34,490 nt of DNA from Bacteroidota bacterium (GCA_018267625.1 JAFDYC010000114.1:1-34490); one strand, 5' to 3'; counted from the stretch's first letter, positions 16,869 to 25,081 are shown. Translations and numbers: made by a program. The notes: generated by a model not told the origin, from the letters alone.

Positions 16869-17597
16869 TTATGAATACAGGCCGCCATTCACTGAAATCA
16901 CTTGCCCGGTGATGTAGGCGGCTTCTTTTGAAGCTAAGAATCCCACCAGGGCAGCTACTTCTTCCGCGGTACCAAAGCGCTGGGCGGGAATCATTTTAGC
17001 GAGCTCTTTCTCATTTAATTCCTCTGTCATGTCCGTCTTGATAAAGCCCGGAGCGATGGCGTTTACGGTGATGTTTCGCTTAGCGATTTCCTGGGCCAGG
17101 GCCTTTGTAGCGCCAATCATGCCCGCCTTAGCAGCGCTGTAGTTCACCTGACCGGGCATACCCTTCAGGCCAGAGAGCGAAACAATATTGATGATACGCC
17201 CATATCGGGCGAGCAACATCTGATTTAGTACTGCTTTCGTAACAGAATACATGCCGCCGAGAGAGGTGTCCAGCACAGCATTCCACTGTGTGTCCGTCAT
17301 GCTCATCAGCAAGGTGTCCTGACGAATACCGGCATTATTGACCAGCACTTCGATTTTATCGTTTGGGTGTGCTTCGAGCCATTCGCCAGTAACTTTCTGT
17401 ACTTCCTCTGAATTTGAAACATCAAAGCAAAGGGCTTCAGCAGATCCGCCTTGTGCCCGAACAAGTGCAACAGTTTCGTCTGCTGCAGGTTTATTGCCTT
17501 TGAAATTGAGCAAAACCGGGTAGCCCATTTCGGCGAGCTTCAGGCAGATGGCACGGCCAATACCCCGAGAGCCGCCGGTAACGAATGCATAATTCAT
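16869..17597 (-). CDS. fabG: 3-oxoacyl-ACP reductase (FabG-type SDR)
   Basis: A 242-residue short-chain dehydrogenase that reduces 3-oxoacyl-ACP with NADPH. The cofactor loop TGGSRGIG is at 7-14, NNAG at 87-90, and the catalytic Ser140-Tyr153-Lys157 lie in IVSLSGLKGMPGQVNYSAAK. The C-terminus ITGQVISVNGGLYS is typical FabG. It starts 19 bases after the end of the ammonia-lyase gene on the same strand, so the two form an operon. Several SDRs are called FabG; pairing with a tyrosine ammonia-lyase suggests a dedicated reductase for an aryl-polyene or flexirubin-type pathway rather than primary fatty acid synthesis. It converges with recQ, with 21 bases between the stops. Confidence 0.9.
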   Translation of the reverse strand: MNYAFVTGGSRGIGRAICLKLAEMGYPVLLNFKGNKPAADETVALVRAQGGSAEALCFDVSNSEEVQKVTGEWLEAHPNDKIEVLVNNAGIRQDTLLMSMTDTQWNAVLDTSLGGMYSVTKAVLNQMLLARYGRIINIVSLSGLKGMPGQVNYSAAKAGMIGATKALAQEIAKRNITVNAIAPGFIKTDMTEELNEKELAKMIPAQRFGTAEEVAALVGFLASKEAAYITGQVISVNGGLYS

Positions 17598-17616
17598 AAG
17601 GGAGCTGTTTAAAAAA

Positions 17617-19188
17617 TCACCAGCCTAAAAGTCGTTTCATTTTCTCGCCTACTTCTGTTTCCATCAGCCAGGATTTGATGGCCGTCAGGCGTTGTGTAGC
17701 CGGATAATCTTCCTGGAAGGGTGGGGCAATGCTGCTGAGTTCCTGCCACATCCATTGAGTAGCGGGTGAAAGTTTTTCCTGAATACCCCTCATGCCAATA
17801 GCCTGCACGAGGGTGAGGCCCTGAACGGCCAAAACTTCAAAGCTGTTTTCGATGACCCGGGCACAGGCAGAGGCGGCATTCGTGCCCATGCTGACGATGT
17901 CCTGATTATCGTTGTTATTGGGGATGCTGTGGATATAGAGCGGGGTGCTCAGAGCCTGGTTTTCGGCTACGTTGCTGACGGCAGGGTATTGAAAGCCTTG
18001 CACGCCGAAGTTTAGGCCCAATTTTCCGGCATTAGCGAAGGGTGGCAGTTTTTTATTCAAAGCAGGATTAAGCAGGAAATTCAGTTGTCTTTCAGCTAGC
18101 ATGGAAAGCTTGGTGATAGCAATTTTCAGTTTGTCCATTTCGAGCGCGACATAATCCCCGTGGAAGTTCCCTCCATGGAGAATGTTTTCGTTGTGGTAGT
18201 CAATAACCGGGTTATCGTTGACGCTGTTCAGTTCCCGTTCGATGACTCGTGCTGTATTGTCCACGGTTTCATATACAGGGCCGAGGATTTGCGGGACACA
18301 GCGGAGGCTATAATATTCCTGGACTTTATCTTCCAGTACCTCTTCCGTTACTTTTCGTTCATAAAGATGTTCATGGCGTTTGCGCATGAGCCCGCTTTTA
18401 CGGGTAATGCCACGCATGGCAGCAGCAACAATCTGCTGGCCCGGGTGCAGTTTTACATTGTTGAGGCCTTCAGAAAAATGGTCGTCATAGGCTTCCATAA
18501 TCTCATTTACCATCAGCGAAAACAAGATGGAACCTGTGAGGAGTTTACGGGCGTGGAGCACATTGATGGCACCGATGCCGGTCATGCAGCTTGTGCCATT
18601 GAGGAGGCCCAATCCTTCGCGTAGATGAATCCTGAGCGGTTTAATACCTAATTGTTGAAAGACCTGAGCGGCGGGGACAATTTTGTCATCATACCACATT
18701 TCTCCTTCACCGATGAGGCCCAGGGCGAGGTGAGCTAGTTGGACGAGGTCTCCCGAGGCACCGACACCACCGTGTGCATAGATGCAAGGGTATGCTTTTG
18801 CATTAATCAGGGGAACCATCACCTCCACGAGCTGCGGGTGTACGCCGCTGAATCCGAGCAGCATCGTATTGAGGCGTGCCAGCATGGTAGCCCGCATTTG
18901 TAAGGGCGTAAGTAATGCGCCGATACCGGAGCAGTGGCTGCGGATCAGGTTGTATTGAAGTGCTTGTCGTTCTTCATCCGGGATGCGGTATTGCGCCATG
19001 GGGCCGAAGCCCGTATTGATCCCGTAAATGAGTTTGTCTTGTGAAAAACGTTTCAGGAAGTCGAAAGCATCATTTACACCGTTTTGGGTGGCTTTGTCCA
19101 CAGCGATTGGGTGCTGTTCGACGACGATACTATTGAGGAGTTCGAGACTTAAAGTTCCCTTGCTGAGGGTAATGATTTGTGGATACAA
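17617..19188 (-). CDS. Aromatic amino acid ammonia-lyase, probably tyrosine ammonia-lyase
   Basis: A 523-residue MIO-dependent lyase that would deaminate L-tyrosine to 4-coumarate. The cofactor-forming triad ASG is at 144-146 in HGGVGASGDLVQLAHLAL. Tyr55 in IYGINTGFGPMAQYRI and the later VQEYYSLRCVPQILGP and HSIPNNNDNQDIVSMGTN blocks are conserved. The selectivity region reads QYNLIRSHCSG. From memory this is nearly the same as in the characterised Flavobacterium johnsoniae tyrosine ammonia-lyase and unlike histidine ammonia-lyase (HutH). No other histidine-utilisation gene is present. I placed the start at the TTG at 19188, 20 bases downstream of a perfect -7 box; the open frame continues to 19248, but that part would lie upstream of the promoter. 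It is the first gene of an operon with fabG. Confidence 0.87.
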   Translation of the reverse strand: MYPQIITLSKGTLSLELLNSIVVEQHPIAVDKATQNGVNDAFDFLKRFSQDKLIYGINTGFGPMAQYRIPDEERQALQYNLIRSHCSGIGALLTPLQMRATMLARLNTMLLGFSGVHPQLVEVMVPLINAKAYPCIYAHGGVGASGDLVQLAHLALGLIGEGEMWYDDKIVPAAQVFQQLGIKPLRIHLREGLGLLNGTSCMTGIGAINVLHARKLLTGSILFSLMVNEIMEAYDDHFSEGLNNVKLHPGQQIVAAAMRGITRKSGLMRKRHEHLYERKVTEEVLEDKVQEYYSLRCVPQILGPVYETVDNTARVIERELNSVNDNPVIDYHNENILHGGNFHGDYVALEMDKLKIAITKLSMLAERQLNFLLNPALNKKLPPFANAGKLGLNFGVQGFQYPAVSNVAENQALSTPLYIHSIPNNNDNQDIVSMGTNAASACARVIENSFEVLAVQGLTLVQAIGMRGIQEKLSPATQWMWQELSSIAPPFQEDYPATQRLTAIKSWLMETEVGEKMKRLLGW

Positions 19189-19208
19189 GTTAGTGTGTGC
19201 TAAAGGGG

Positions 19209-19216
19209 CAAAAGTA
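19209..19216 (-). promoter_or_regulatory. -7 promoter box for the ammonia-lyase/fabG operon
   Basis: The minus strand reads TACTTTTG, a perfect TAnnTTTG, 20 bases before the TTG start. The expected -33 region falls inside the GC-rich hairpin at 19228-19247, and no TTG is seen there. Confidence 0.55.
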
Positions 19217-19227
19217 ACTGTTGAACT

Positions 19228-19279
19228 TGGCCATCCGGGGATGGCCACCCGCCGGTCGCGCGTCCGGGGACGCGCGACC
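19228..19279. repeat. Double GC-rich hairpin (REP-like) between two divergent genes
   Basis: Two perfect palindromes stand side by side. The first has an 8-bp stem (TGGCCATC / GATGGCCA, 19228-19247). The second has an 11-bp stem (GGTCGCGCGTC / GACGCGCGACC, 19254-19279). Both have the same loop, CGGG, and the same core TCCGGGGA, and they are joined by six bases (CCCGCC). Neither is followed by a T-run and the flanking genes diverge, so this is not a terminator. The paired-hairpin form recalls REP/BIME elements mobilised by RAYT transposases, though none is in this window. The element occupies the -33 region of the ammonia-lyase promoter and probably of the BatA-like gene promoter. Confidence 0.75.
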
Positions 19280-19280
19280 C

Positions 19281-19288
19281 TATCTTCG
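19281..19288 (+). promoter_or_regulatory. Probable -7 promoter box for the BatA-like gene
   Basis: TATCTTCG differs from TAnnTTTG at one base and lies five bases before the GTG start. If used, transcription would begin at or next to the start codon. It directly abuts the double hairpin. Confidence 0.4.
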
Positions 19289-19293
19289 TAGGT

Positions 19294-21336
19294 GTGGGCT
19301 TTATTAATCCATTCTTTTTGTTTGCCGGTCTGGCATTAGCCCTGCCTTTGGCCATCCATCTATTCAACCTGAGGCGGTATAAGCGGGTTTATTTTCCGCA
19401 TTCACGTTTTCTGCGTTCGCTTCAGCTCCGTTCTCGTCGTTCCAGCCAGCTTCGTTACAAGTTATTACTTGTTTCGAGGATACTTTTCCTAGCCGTTTTG
19501 GTATTAGCCTTTGCGCAACCTTTTTTGCATGACCGGCAATCCACAAAGACTGGAGACAGGCTACAGGTTATTTATATAGACAACAATCCCGCGATGGGCC
19601 TGGAGCAAGGGATTCGCAGTGGACTAGGGGTAGCAATAGATGCGGCGCGGGAGCAAATAAAGGCGGCAGCGCCGGGTAGTCCGTTTATACTCCTCAACAA
19701 CGACAAGGCCCCTGTAATAGAGCCTGAGTCGGCAGAAAAAGTGCTTGCAACGCTTAGTCAAATCCATATTGCGCCGGTGAGTTACCGATCGGAGCAGGTT
19801 TTTGCCCGATTGCAGGCGCTCATGCAAGCTGAAGGGCGGGCCACTGCCGATTTGTATTACTACAGCAATTTCCCGCAGGGTAATTTTTCGGCGCAGCCGG
19901 CAGCGTCAGAAATTCGGGGTATCCGGTTACATGCCATAGCTGTGCAGCCGCTTCAGCGCAGCAATATTTATATAGACACCGCATTTCTGAATGCCCCGGT
20001 GTTGCACAGTGGTGCCGGCAACAGCCTGGTGATACGCACAAAGCGAGTGGGCAAGGCGACCGAAGCAGAGCCCGTGATGCAGCTAGCTGTGAATGGGCAG
20101 GTCAAGAGTGCGGCATCCATACGATTTGATGAGCAGGGCAGGAGCAGCGATACCCTACATTTTTCCGTCTCAGAAACAGGTTGGCAGCGAATTCAGCTTG
20201 CGCTCAACGATGCTTCCCTGCATGTTGACGACAGTTTTCGGATAGCTGCGCGCAGTGCGCCCAGTTTGTCCGTACTCGTACTCAATCAGACGGCTCCCAG
20301 TCCCTATTTACTGGCGGCATTTCGCAGCTATGCAGGATTTGACGTGCGCAGTGAGCGGTTGGAGGAAGCGCCTTCAAACTGGAGGCCTTACAACCTGATT
20401 ATCCTCAATGGCATCACCCGAATGCCCGAGGCAGTAGGGCAGCAAGTGCAGCAGGCATTAGCAGCGGGGAAGAGTGTCTGCCTGTTCCCAGGTAAGAGCA
20501 CTGATTTCAGTAGTTTGAATGCGGCCCTGGCTTGGGCTGGGGATGTTCGTGTAACTGGTCTGGACACCGTATCGCAGGCAGTGGCCAGCCTGCAGCGAGG
20601 GGCTGACATTGTGAAAAATGTCTTTGAAAATATTCCTGAAAATGTGCAATTGCCCGTAGCAAACTGGCACTTCGATATCACATCAGAGTATTCCGCCAAT
20701 GGACAAAACATCCTTTCCTTCCGCAATGGGAGTCCCTTGCTGGCACGTTATTCAAGTGGGCCAGGCAGTTTTTACCTCGGTGCAAGCTCCGCCGATATAG
20801 AAGGAGGCAACTTTCCGGCATCCTACTTCTTTGTGCCCTTTCTCTATCAGATGGCGTTGCAAAGCAGTGGTGGGGCTGTGTATGCGCTCAGTGCCGGCGA
20901 GGGGCAATCAGCATTTATGCCCTTATCCAAGTCCGGAGAACAAAACATGGTGCATCTCATAGGCCCGGGACTGGATGCTATTCCTCCACAGCGCGTAGTG
21001 GGCGGCGGTGTGGACGTGTTTGTAGATGCTGCCACAGAGGCTCCCGGCTTTTATCAGCTTGCTGCTCCTTCCGGCGATACTGCGCTCATCGCGCTCAATG
21101 GCACCCGTGCCTATTCCGGCTTAGCCTTTTGGGATATGGAACAGCTCCGTGCCCGATGGCCGGATAAAAATGCGAGCTGGCAAACGCCGGAAAGCGCGGC
21201 AGCAGCGGGTTCTGGCAGTTCGGGTGCTCTACCTCTTTGGAAAGTTTGCGTTATTTTAGCCCTCGTTTTTTTGGCTGCTGAGACCGGGCTACTAATCGCC
21301 GGCAGGCAAACCAAAACAACCTACGTTTCTACTTAA
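19294..21336 (+). CDS. BatA-domain membrane protein
   Basis: A 680-residue inner-membrane protein. The first 80 residues form the BatA N-terminal module with two membrane helices (NPFFLFAGLALALPLAIHLF, then an Arg-rich loop, then LLLVSRILFLAVLVLAFAQP). The loop LFNLRRYKRVYFPHSRFLRS is the family signature. A periplasmic part of about 560 residues resembles a degenerate VWA domain (IYIDNNPAMGLEQG replaces a proper MIDAS) followed by beta-rich and glutamine-amidotransferase-like segments. A final helix near 650-672 anchors the C-terminus. The start is a GTG at the conserved N-terminus. It begins a plus-strand block with the dihydroorotase-like gene (18 bases on), DUF4199 and a glycosyltransferase. 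Function is unproven; Bat proteins were first linked to aerotolerance. Confidence 0.85.
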   Translation: MGFINPFFLFAGLALALPLAIHLFNLRRYKRVYFPHSRFLRSLQLRSRRSSQLRYKLLLVSRILFLAVLVLAFAQPFLHDRQSTKTGDRLQVIYIDNNPAMGLEQGIRSGLGVAIDAAREQIKAAAPGSPFILLNNDKAPVIEPESAEKVLATLSQIHIAPVSYRSEQVFARLQALMQAEGRATADLYYYSNFPQGNFSAQPAASEIRGIRLHAIAVQPLQRSNIYIDTAFLNAPVLHSGAGNSLVIRTKRVGKATEAEPVMQLAVNGQVKSAASIRFDEQGRSSDTLHFSVSETGWQRIQLALNDASLHVDDSFRIAARSAPSLSVLVLNQTAPSPYLLAAFRSYAGFDVRSERLEEAPSNWRPYNLIILNGITRMPEAVGQQVQQALAAGKSVCLFPGKSTDFSSLNAALAWAGDVRVTGLDTVSQAVASLQRGADIVKNVFENIPENVQLPVANWHFDITSEYSANGQNILSFRNGSPLLARYSSGPGSFYLGASSADIEGGNFPASYFFVPFLYQMALQSSGGAVYALSAGEGQSAFMPLSKSGEQNMVHLIGPGLDAIPPQRVVGGGVDVFVDAATEAPGFYQLAAPSGDTALIALNGTRAYSGLAFWDMEQLRARWPDKNASWQTPESAAAAGSGSSGALPLWKVCVILALVFLAAETGLLIAGRQTKTTYVST

Positions 21337-21354
21337 TTCGCTACTTCCCCTCCC

Positions 21355-22629
21355 ATGTCGCCGCTCTTGCTCCGTCAAGTCATCGTGATGGACTCCCAGT
21401 CTGAATTTCATGGCCTGGCTGCTGATGTACTGATTGCGGACGGGCGTATTCAGGATATCGCCCTGGACTTATCCGTTAGCGATGAAAACATCTCCGTATA
21501 TCAGGCTTCTGATGCGGCCACCTTACATCTTTCGCCCGGCTTTGTAGATCTTTTTGCCGACTACCGCGAGCCCGGTTTTGAACAAAAAGAAACCATTCAG
21601 TCGGGTCTTCAGGCGGCAGCCCGTGGTGGTTTTACAGATGTCTTTTTATTACCCAACACGAAGCCCGTTACTGATGGGCGCTCGGGTGTGCAATACGCCA
21701 TACGACAGGCAAAGGGTCAGGCCGTAAGGCTGCATCCATTAGGTGCCGTCAGCCAGGGGATCGAAGGGAAATACCTGGCGGAAATGATGGACATGCGGGC
21801 CATGGGCGCCATAGCCTTTAGTGATGGCTGGAAACCCATTCAGAGTAGTGGACTCATGTTGAAAGCGCTGGAATACGTACATGCATTTTCCGGCATTATC
21901 ATTCAGTTGCCCATAGACCAAAGCCTGGCAGTGGGAGGATTGATGCACGAAAGTGCACGCTCTACCCATCTCGGCATGCCCGGTATTCCCACACAGGCTG
22001 AAAGCCTCCAGGTATATCGCGATATTGAGCTGCTGCGCTACAGCAATTCTAAACTTCACATCACCGGCATCAGTGCGGCAGCTTCTGTAGCATTGATTCG
22101 CCAGGCAAAAGCAGAAGGGCTGCAACTGACCTGCTCGGTGACGCCCTATCATTTGCTCCTTACGGATGAGGCCCTGGAACACTATGACAGTGCTTTTAAA
22201 GTGAACCCGCCCTTACGCAGTGAGGCCGACCGACAAGCACTAATTGCCGGGCTGGCAGACGGCACCATAGACTGCATTGCCACTCATCATCGTCCGCAAG
22301 ACTGGGACGCAAAAGCCAAAGAATTTGAATCTGCCGGTGAAGGCATGGCCATCCAGGAAATTGCCCTGTCGCTGGTGTTGCAGGCATTGGGCGATACTGT
22401 GAAACTCGACCGTGTTCTGGATGCCTTCAGCACATCTCCCCGCAGGATATTTGGCATGTCCCAAGTGGCCATCAGCAAAGGCAGCCCGTCGGCCTGTACC
22501 CTGTTCTCGCCCGATGCCCTGCAGACTTTCAAACGGGAATCTGCGGCATCTTTAGCCTTTAATAACCCTTTTGACGGGCAGCGACTCCCAGGCATCATTC
22601 ACCGTATCATCACACCGAAATCATTTTAA
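21355..22629 (+). CDS. Dihydroorotase-like protein, probably catalytically inactive
   Basis: A 424-residue amidohydrolase-fold protein. The overall match to dihydroorotase is clear: PGFVDLFADYREPGFEQKET, QAAARGGFTDVFLLPNTKP, TPYHLLLTDEAL, KVNPPLRSEADRQAL and DGTIDCIAT. However, the metal site is lost. The DxHxH motif reads Asp65-Leu-Phe67-Ala-Asp69; the usual metal-ligand His before the acidic pair is replaced in IIIQLPIDQ; HVCHVS reads HITGIS; and the catalytic Asp of ATDHAPH is His311 in ATHHRPQ. The substrate arginine (Arg71) and NPPLR segment remain. Pseudo-dihydroorotases of this kind are known to stabilise aspartate transcarbamoylase in some bacteria; whether this one does is inference. 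Four bases separate it from the DUF4199 gene. Confidence 0.85.
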   Translation: MSPLLLRQVIVMDSQSEFHGLAADVLIADGRIQDIALDLSVSDENISVYQASDAATLHLSPGFVDLFADYREPGFEQKETIQSGLQAAARGGFTDVFLLPNTKPVTDGRSGVQYAIRQAKGQAVRLHPLGAVSQGIEGKYLAEMMDMRAMGAIAFSDGWKPIQSSGLMLKALEYVHAFSGIIIQLPIDQSLAVGGLMHESARSTHLGMPGIPTQAESLQVYRDIELLRYSNSKLHITGISAAASVALIRQAKAEGLQLTCSVTPYHLLLTDEALEHYDSAFKVNPPLRSEADRQALIAGLADGTIDCIATHHRPQDWDAKAKEFESAGEGMAIQEIALSLVLQALGDTVKLDRVLDAFSTSPRRIFGMSQVAISKGSPSACTLFSPDALQTFKRESAASLAFNNPFDGQRLPGIIHRIITPKSF

Positions 22630-22633
22630 ACAA

Positions 22634-23146
22634 ATGAAAAAACAGAAGCAGACCCACATTATGTATGGGTTCCTTACCTCCCTTGCACTCATCATTTTGT
22701 TCGTTGCCTTTGAGGTGACCGGCCTTAGTGAACATAAAGGGGTTCAGTTTATCGGCTGGGCCGTAATGCTGGCCGGGCTCATCTTGAATGCTTTTGCCTT
22801 CACTAAAGCCAACCAGGCAGAAGTAACCTTTGGACAAGTGTTTGGCAGTTGTTTTAAAGCGACCGCCATCATCACCATCGTCATGGTGATTTGGTCTATG
22901 CTCATGTTTCAAATATTCCCCGGTATGGAACCCAAAATGCTTGACAAAGCACGCGAAGGAATGAGCGCTCAGAAAGGGATGACCGATGAGCAGATTGAGA
23001 AAGGGATGGCCATGACGCAGAAATATTTCAAAGTCTTCATTGCTGCCGGGGCCTTGTTTGGCACCCTGATTGAAGGGTTAATTTTCTCGCTTATCGCCGC
23101 AGCTATTGCCAAGAAAAAGCCGAAACCTGCGCAAGGAACCCATTAG
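22634..23146 (+). CDS. DUF4199 membrane protein
   Basis: A 170-residue protein with four membrane helices, at about 8-28 (HIMYGFLTSLALIILFVAF), 38-58 (FIGWAVMLAGLILNAFAF), 70-95 and 135-158, and a short lysine-rich tail. The spacing, the EVTFGQVFGSCFKAT segment between helices 2 and 3 and the amphipathic stretch before the last helix match DUF4199, a Bacteroidota family of unknown function. I chose the ATG at 22634 (MKKQKQTHIMYGF), four bases after the dihydroorotase-like stop, rather than the longer frame that overlaps that gene. The spacing suggests translational coupling. It precedes a GT2 glycosyltransferase, an order I recall as recurrent in the phylum. Confidence 0.85.
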   Translation: MKKQKQTHIMYGFLTSLALIILFVAFEVTGLSEHKGVQFIGWAVMLAGLILNAFAFTKANQAEVTFGQVFGSCFKATAIITIVMVIWSMLMFQIFPGMEPKMLDKAREGMSAQKGMTDEQIEKGMAMTQKYFKVFIAAGALFGTLIEGLIFSLIAAAIAKKKPKPAQGTH

Positions 23147-23202
23147 GCTGAACCCATTGCTCACTTTGTAACCGGTATTAAGCCTTGACCGAGAGAACCT
23201 TT

Positions 23203-24159
23203 ATGGCTCCAGAAATTTCCATCGTCGTCCCCTTATTCAACGAAGAAGAAAGCCTGCCCGAATTGTGTGCCTGGATTCATCGTGTGTGTACGGAACACCA
23301 CCTTCCCTATGAAATCATCATGGTGGACGATGGAAGTACCGATGAGAGCTGGAGTGTTATCGGGCAGCTACGCCAGAAATTTCCTACGCTCCGGGCTATT
23401 CGTTTCCAGCGCAACTACGGGAAAAGTGCTGCCCTCAATGAAGGCTTTAAGGCAACCCGGGCGCCAGTGGTCATCACCATGGATGCAGACCTGCAAGACG
23501 CGCCCGATGAAATCCCGGGGCTGTACCAAATGATTGCCTCCGATGGATACGACCTTGTTAGTGGCTGGAAGAAAGTGCGGCTAGACAACAAGCTGACCAA
23601 GAACCTGCCTTCCAAACTCTACAATGCCGTGAACCGGCGAATGAGCGGCCTGAAACTACACGACATGAACTGCGGCCTGAAAGCCTATCGGCAGGCCGTG
23701 GTGAAAAGCATCGAAGTATATGGCGAGATGCACCGCTACATTCCCATCCTGGCCAAGTGGGCCGGCTTCCGCAAGATTGGCGAAAAAGTGGTGGTACACC
23801 GGCCCCGGAAATATGGGGTCAGCAAATTTGGCTGGGAGCGTTTTGTGAATGGGTTTCTAGACCTCCTCAGCATCCAGTTTATTTCTCGTTTTGGCAAGAA
23901 ACCCATGCACTTTTTCGGGCTGTTGGGTATGATCACCCTGTTCATTGGCTTTGTGCTGGCGGCCTGGCTCATTATAGAGCGGCTCTTTGCCGGCCCGGAC
24001 TATGGCCTGGCCAACCGGCCTCCTTTTTTCATCGCGCTCACCACCATGGTGATGGGTGCATTGTTTTTCATCGCAGGCTACCTGGGCGAGCTGATTGCCC
24101 GTAGTGCCGCCGACCGGAATGTGTATCTGGTGCAGGAGCGGATAGGCGATGAAAACTAA
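23203..24159 (+). CDS. Family 2 glycosyltransferase with two C-terminal membrane helices
   Basis: A 318-residue DPM1/ArnC-like transferase that would move a sugar from a nucleotide donor to a lipid carrier such as undecaprenyl phosphate at the inner membrane. The GT-A domain starts ISIVVPLFNEEESLPEL, with VDDGSTDESW, FQRNYGKSAALNEGF and the metal-binding MDADLQDAPDEI. The C-terminal third has two hydrophobic helices (FGLLGMITLFIGFVLAAWLI and FFIALTTMVMGALFFIAGYL), as in polyisoprenyl-phosphate glycosyltransferases. A TTG six codons upstream is in frame; the ATG at 23203 fits the family better. It follows DUF4199 by 56 bases. The sugar is unknown. Confidence 0.9.
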   Translation: MAPEISIVVPLFNEEESLPELCAWIHRVCTEHHLPYEIIMVDDGSTDESWSVIGQLRQKFPTLRAIRFQRNYGKSAALNEGFKATRAPVVITMDADLQDAPDEIPGLYQMIASDGYDLVSGWKKVRLDNKLTKNLPSKLYNAVNRRMSGLKLHDMNCGLKAYRQAVVKSIEVYGEMHRYIPILAKWAGFRKIGEKVVVHRPRKYGVSKFGWERFVNGFLDLLSIQFISRFGKKPMHFFGLLGMITLFIGFVLAAWLIIERLFAGPDYGLANRPPFFIALTTMVMGALFFIAGYLGELIARSAADRNVYLVQERIGDEN

Positions 24160-24237
24160 AACAGAGAAATCGCCATTCAAATTCCACAGGCCTTGGCATC
24201 ATTCTTGGCAGTATCCGGTTTTCCCATTCCATCATTC

Positions 24238-24984
24238 ATGAAAAAAGGCATCCTCGCATTCGCAATCTTTTCCCTTACCGCTTCGCAAACGCAGGCTCAG
24301 GGCTGGCTGAACGTATTGAAAAACGCAGTAGGAGAAAGCAGCAGCAGCAACACTCAGGGTAATTCGGTTAGTAATCTTTCAAGCTCCGACATAGCCGCCG
24401 GCCTGCGGCAGGCATTAGAAATAGGCGCACAGAATGCATCCAAAAAGCTGCATACTACAAATGGCTTTTTCGGCGATGCCCTCATCAAAGTGATGATGCC
24501 CCCAGAGGCACAAAACGCAGCCAATACCTTACGCGCCATCGGGCTGGGCGATGTGGTAGATAAAGCCATCCTATCCATGAACCGCGCTGCCGAGGATGCC
24601 GCCGGAAAGGCAGCTCCTATTTTCGTAGATGCCATTAAGAAAATGAGCATTCAGGATGCGGTAGGCATACTTCGTGGCGGCGATGGCGCGGCAACAGACT
24701 ATTTGAAAAGAGTGACCACGGCACCCCTGACCGCTGCATTCCGGCCCGTCATTCAAAGCTCTTTGGGGAAGGTAGGCGCCACCGCTTATTGGGGCGATCT
24801 GACCCGTATTTATAACCAACTGCCCACCACCCGCAGGCGCATCAATGAGGACCTCACTGCTTACGTGACGGAACGGGCACTGAACGGGTTATTCGTCAAC
24901 ATTGCGAATGAAGAAAACAAAATCCGTAAAGACCCCGCCGCACGAGTCACTGATTTGCTGAACAAAGTGTTTGGCTCCAAATAA
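24238..24984 (+). CDS. DUF4197 secreted protein
   Basis: A 248-residue exported protein. The signal peptide is MKKGILAFAIFSLTASQTQAQ, giving a mature start at GWLNVLKN. A Ser/Asn-rich stretch (about 30-48) is followed by the helical DUF4197 domain, visible as SSDIAAGLRQALEIGAQNAS, FFGDALIKVMMPPEAQ, AILSMNRAAEDAAGKAAPIF and the ending YVTERALNGLFVNIANEENK...IRKDPAARVTDLLNKVFG. The family is found in Bacteroidota and Proteobacteria and its function is unknown. The frame extends 15 codons upstream, but the ATG at 24238 gives the proper signal peptide. It starts 78 bases after the glycosyltransferase stop. Confidence 0.88.
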   Translation: MKKGILAFAIFSLTASQTQAQGWLNVLKNAVGESSSSNTQGNSVSNLSSSDIAAGLRQALEIGAQNASKKLHTTNGFFGDALIKVMMPPEAQNAANTLRAIGLGDVVDKAILSMNRAAEDAAGKAAPIFVDAIKKMSIQDAVGILRGGDGAATDYLKRVTTAPLTAAFRPVIQSSLGKVGATAYWGDLTRIYNQLPTTRRRINEDLTAYVTERALNGLFVNIANEENKIRKDPAARVTDLLNKVFGSK

Positions 24985-25081
24985 CAAGGCACAGGCAAAA
25001 TCGTACTATTGTATGCAGTGAGGAGCTGTATGTGCTTCGCCCCTTTGACCCTATACCGCCACCCTGATTTACGCCCGAGAT

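Noticed and set aside
17617..19188. Annotation as histidine ammonia-lyase (hutH).
   Set aside because: The selectivity region and wider sequence resemble the flavobacterial tyrosine enzyme as I recall it, there are no hut neighbours, and the partner gene is fabG.
21355..22629. Annotation as functional dihydroorotase (pyrC).
   Set aside because: The DxHxH and ATDHAPH metal and catalytic motifs are replaced, so catalysis is not expected.
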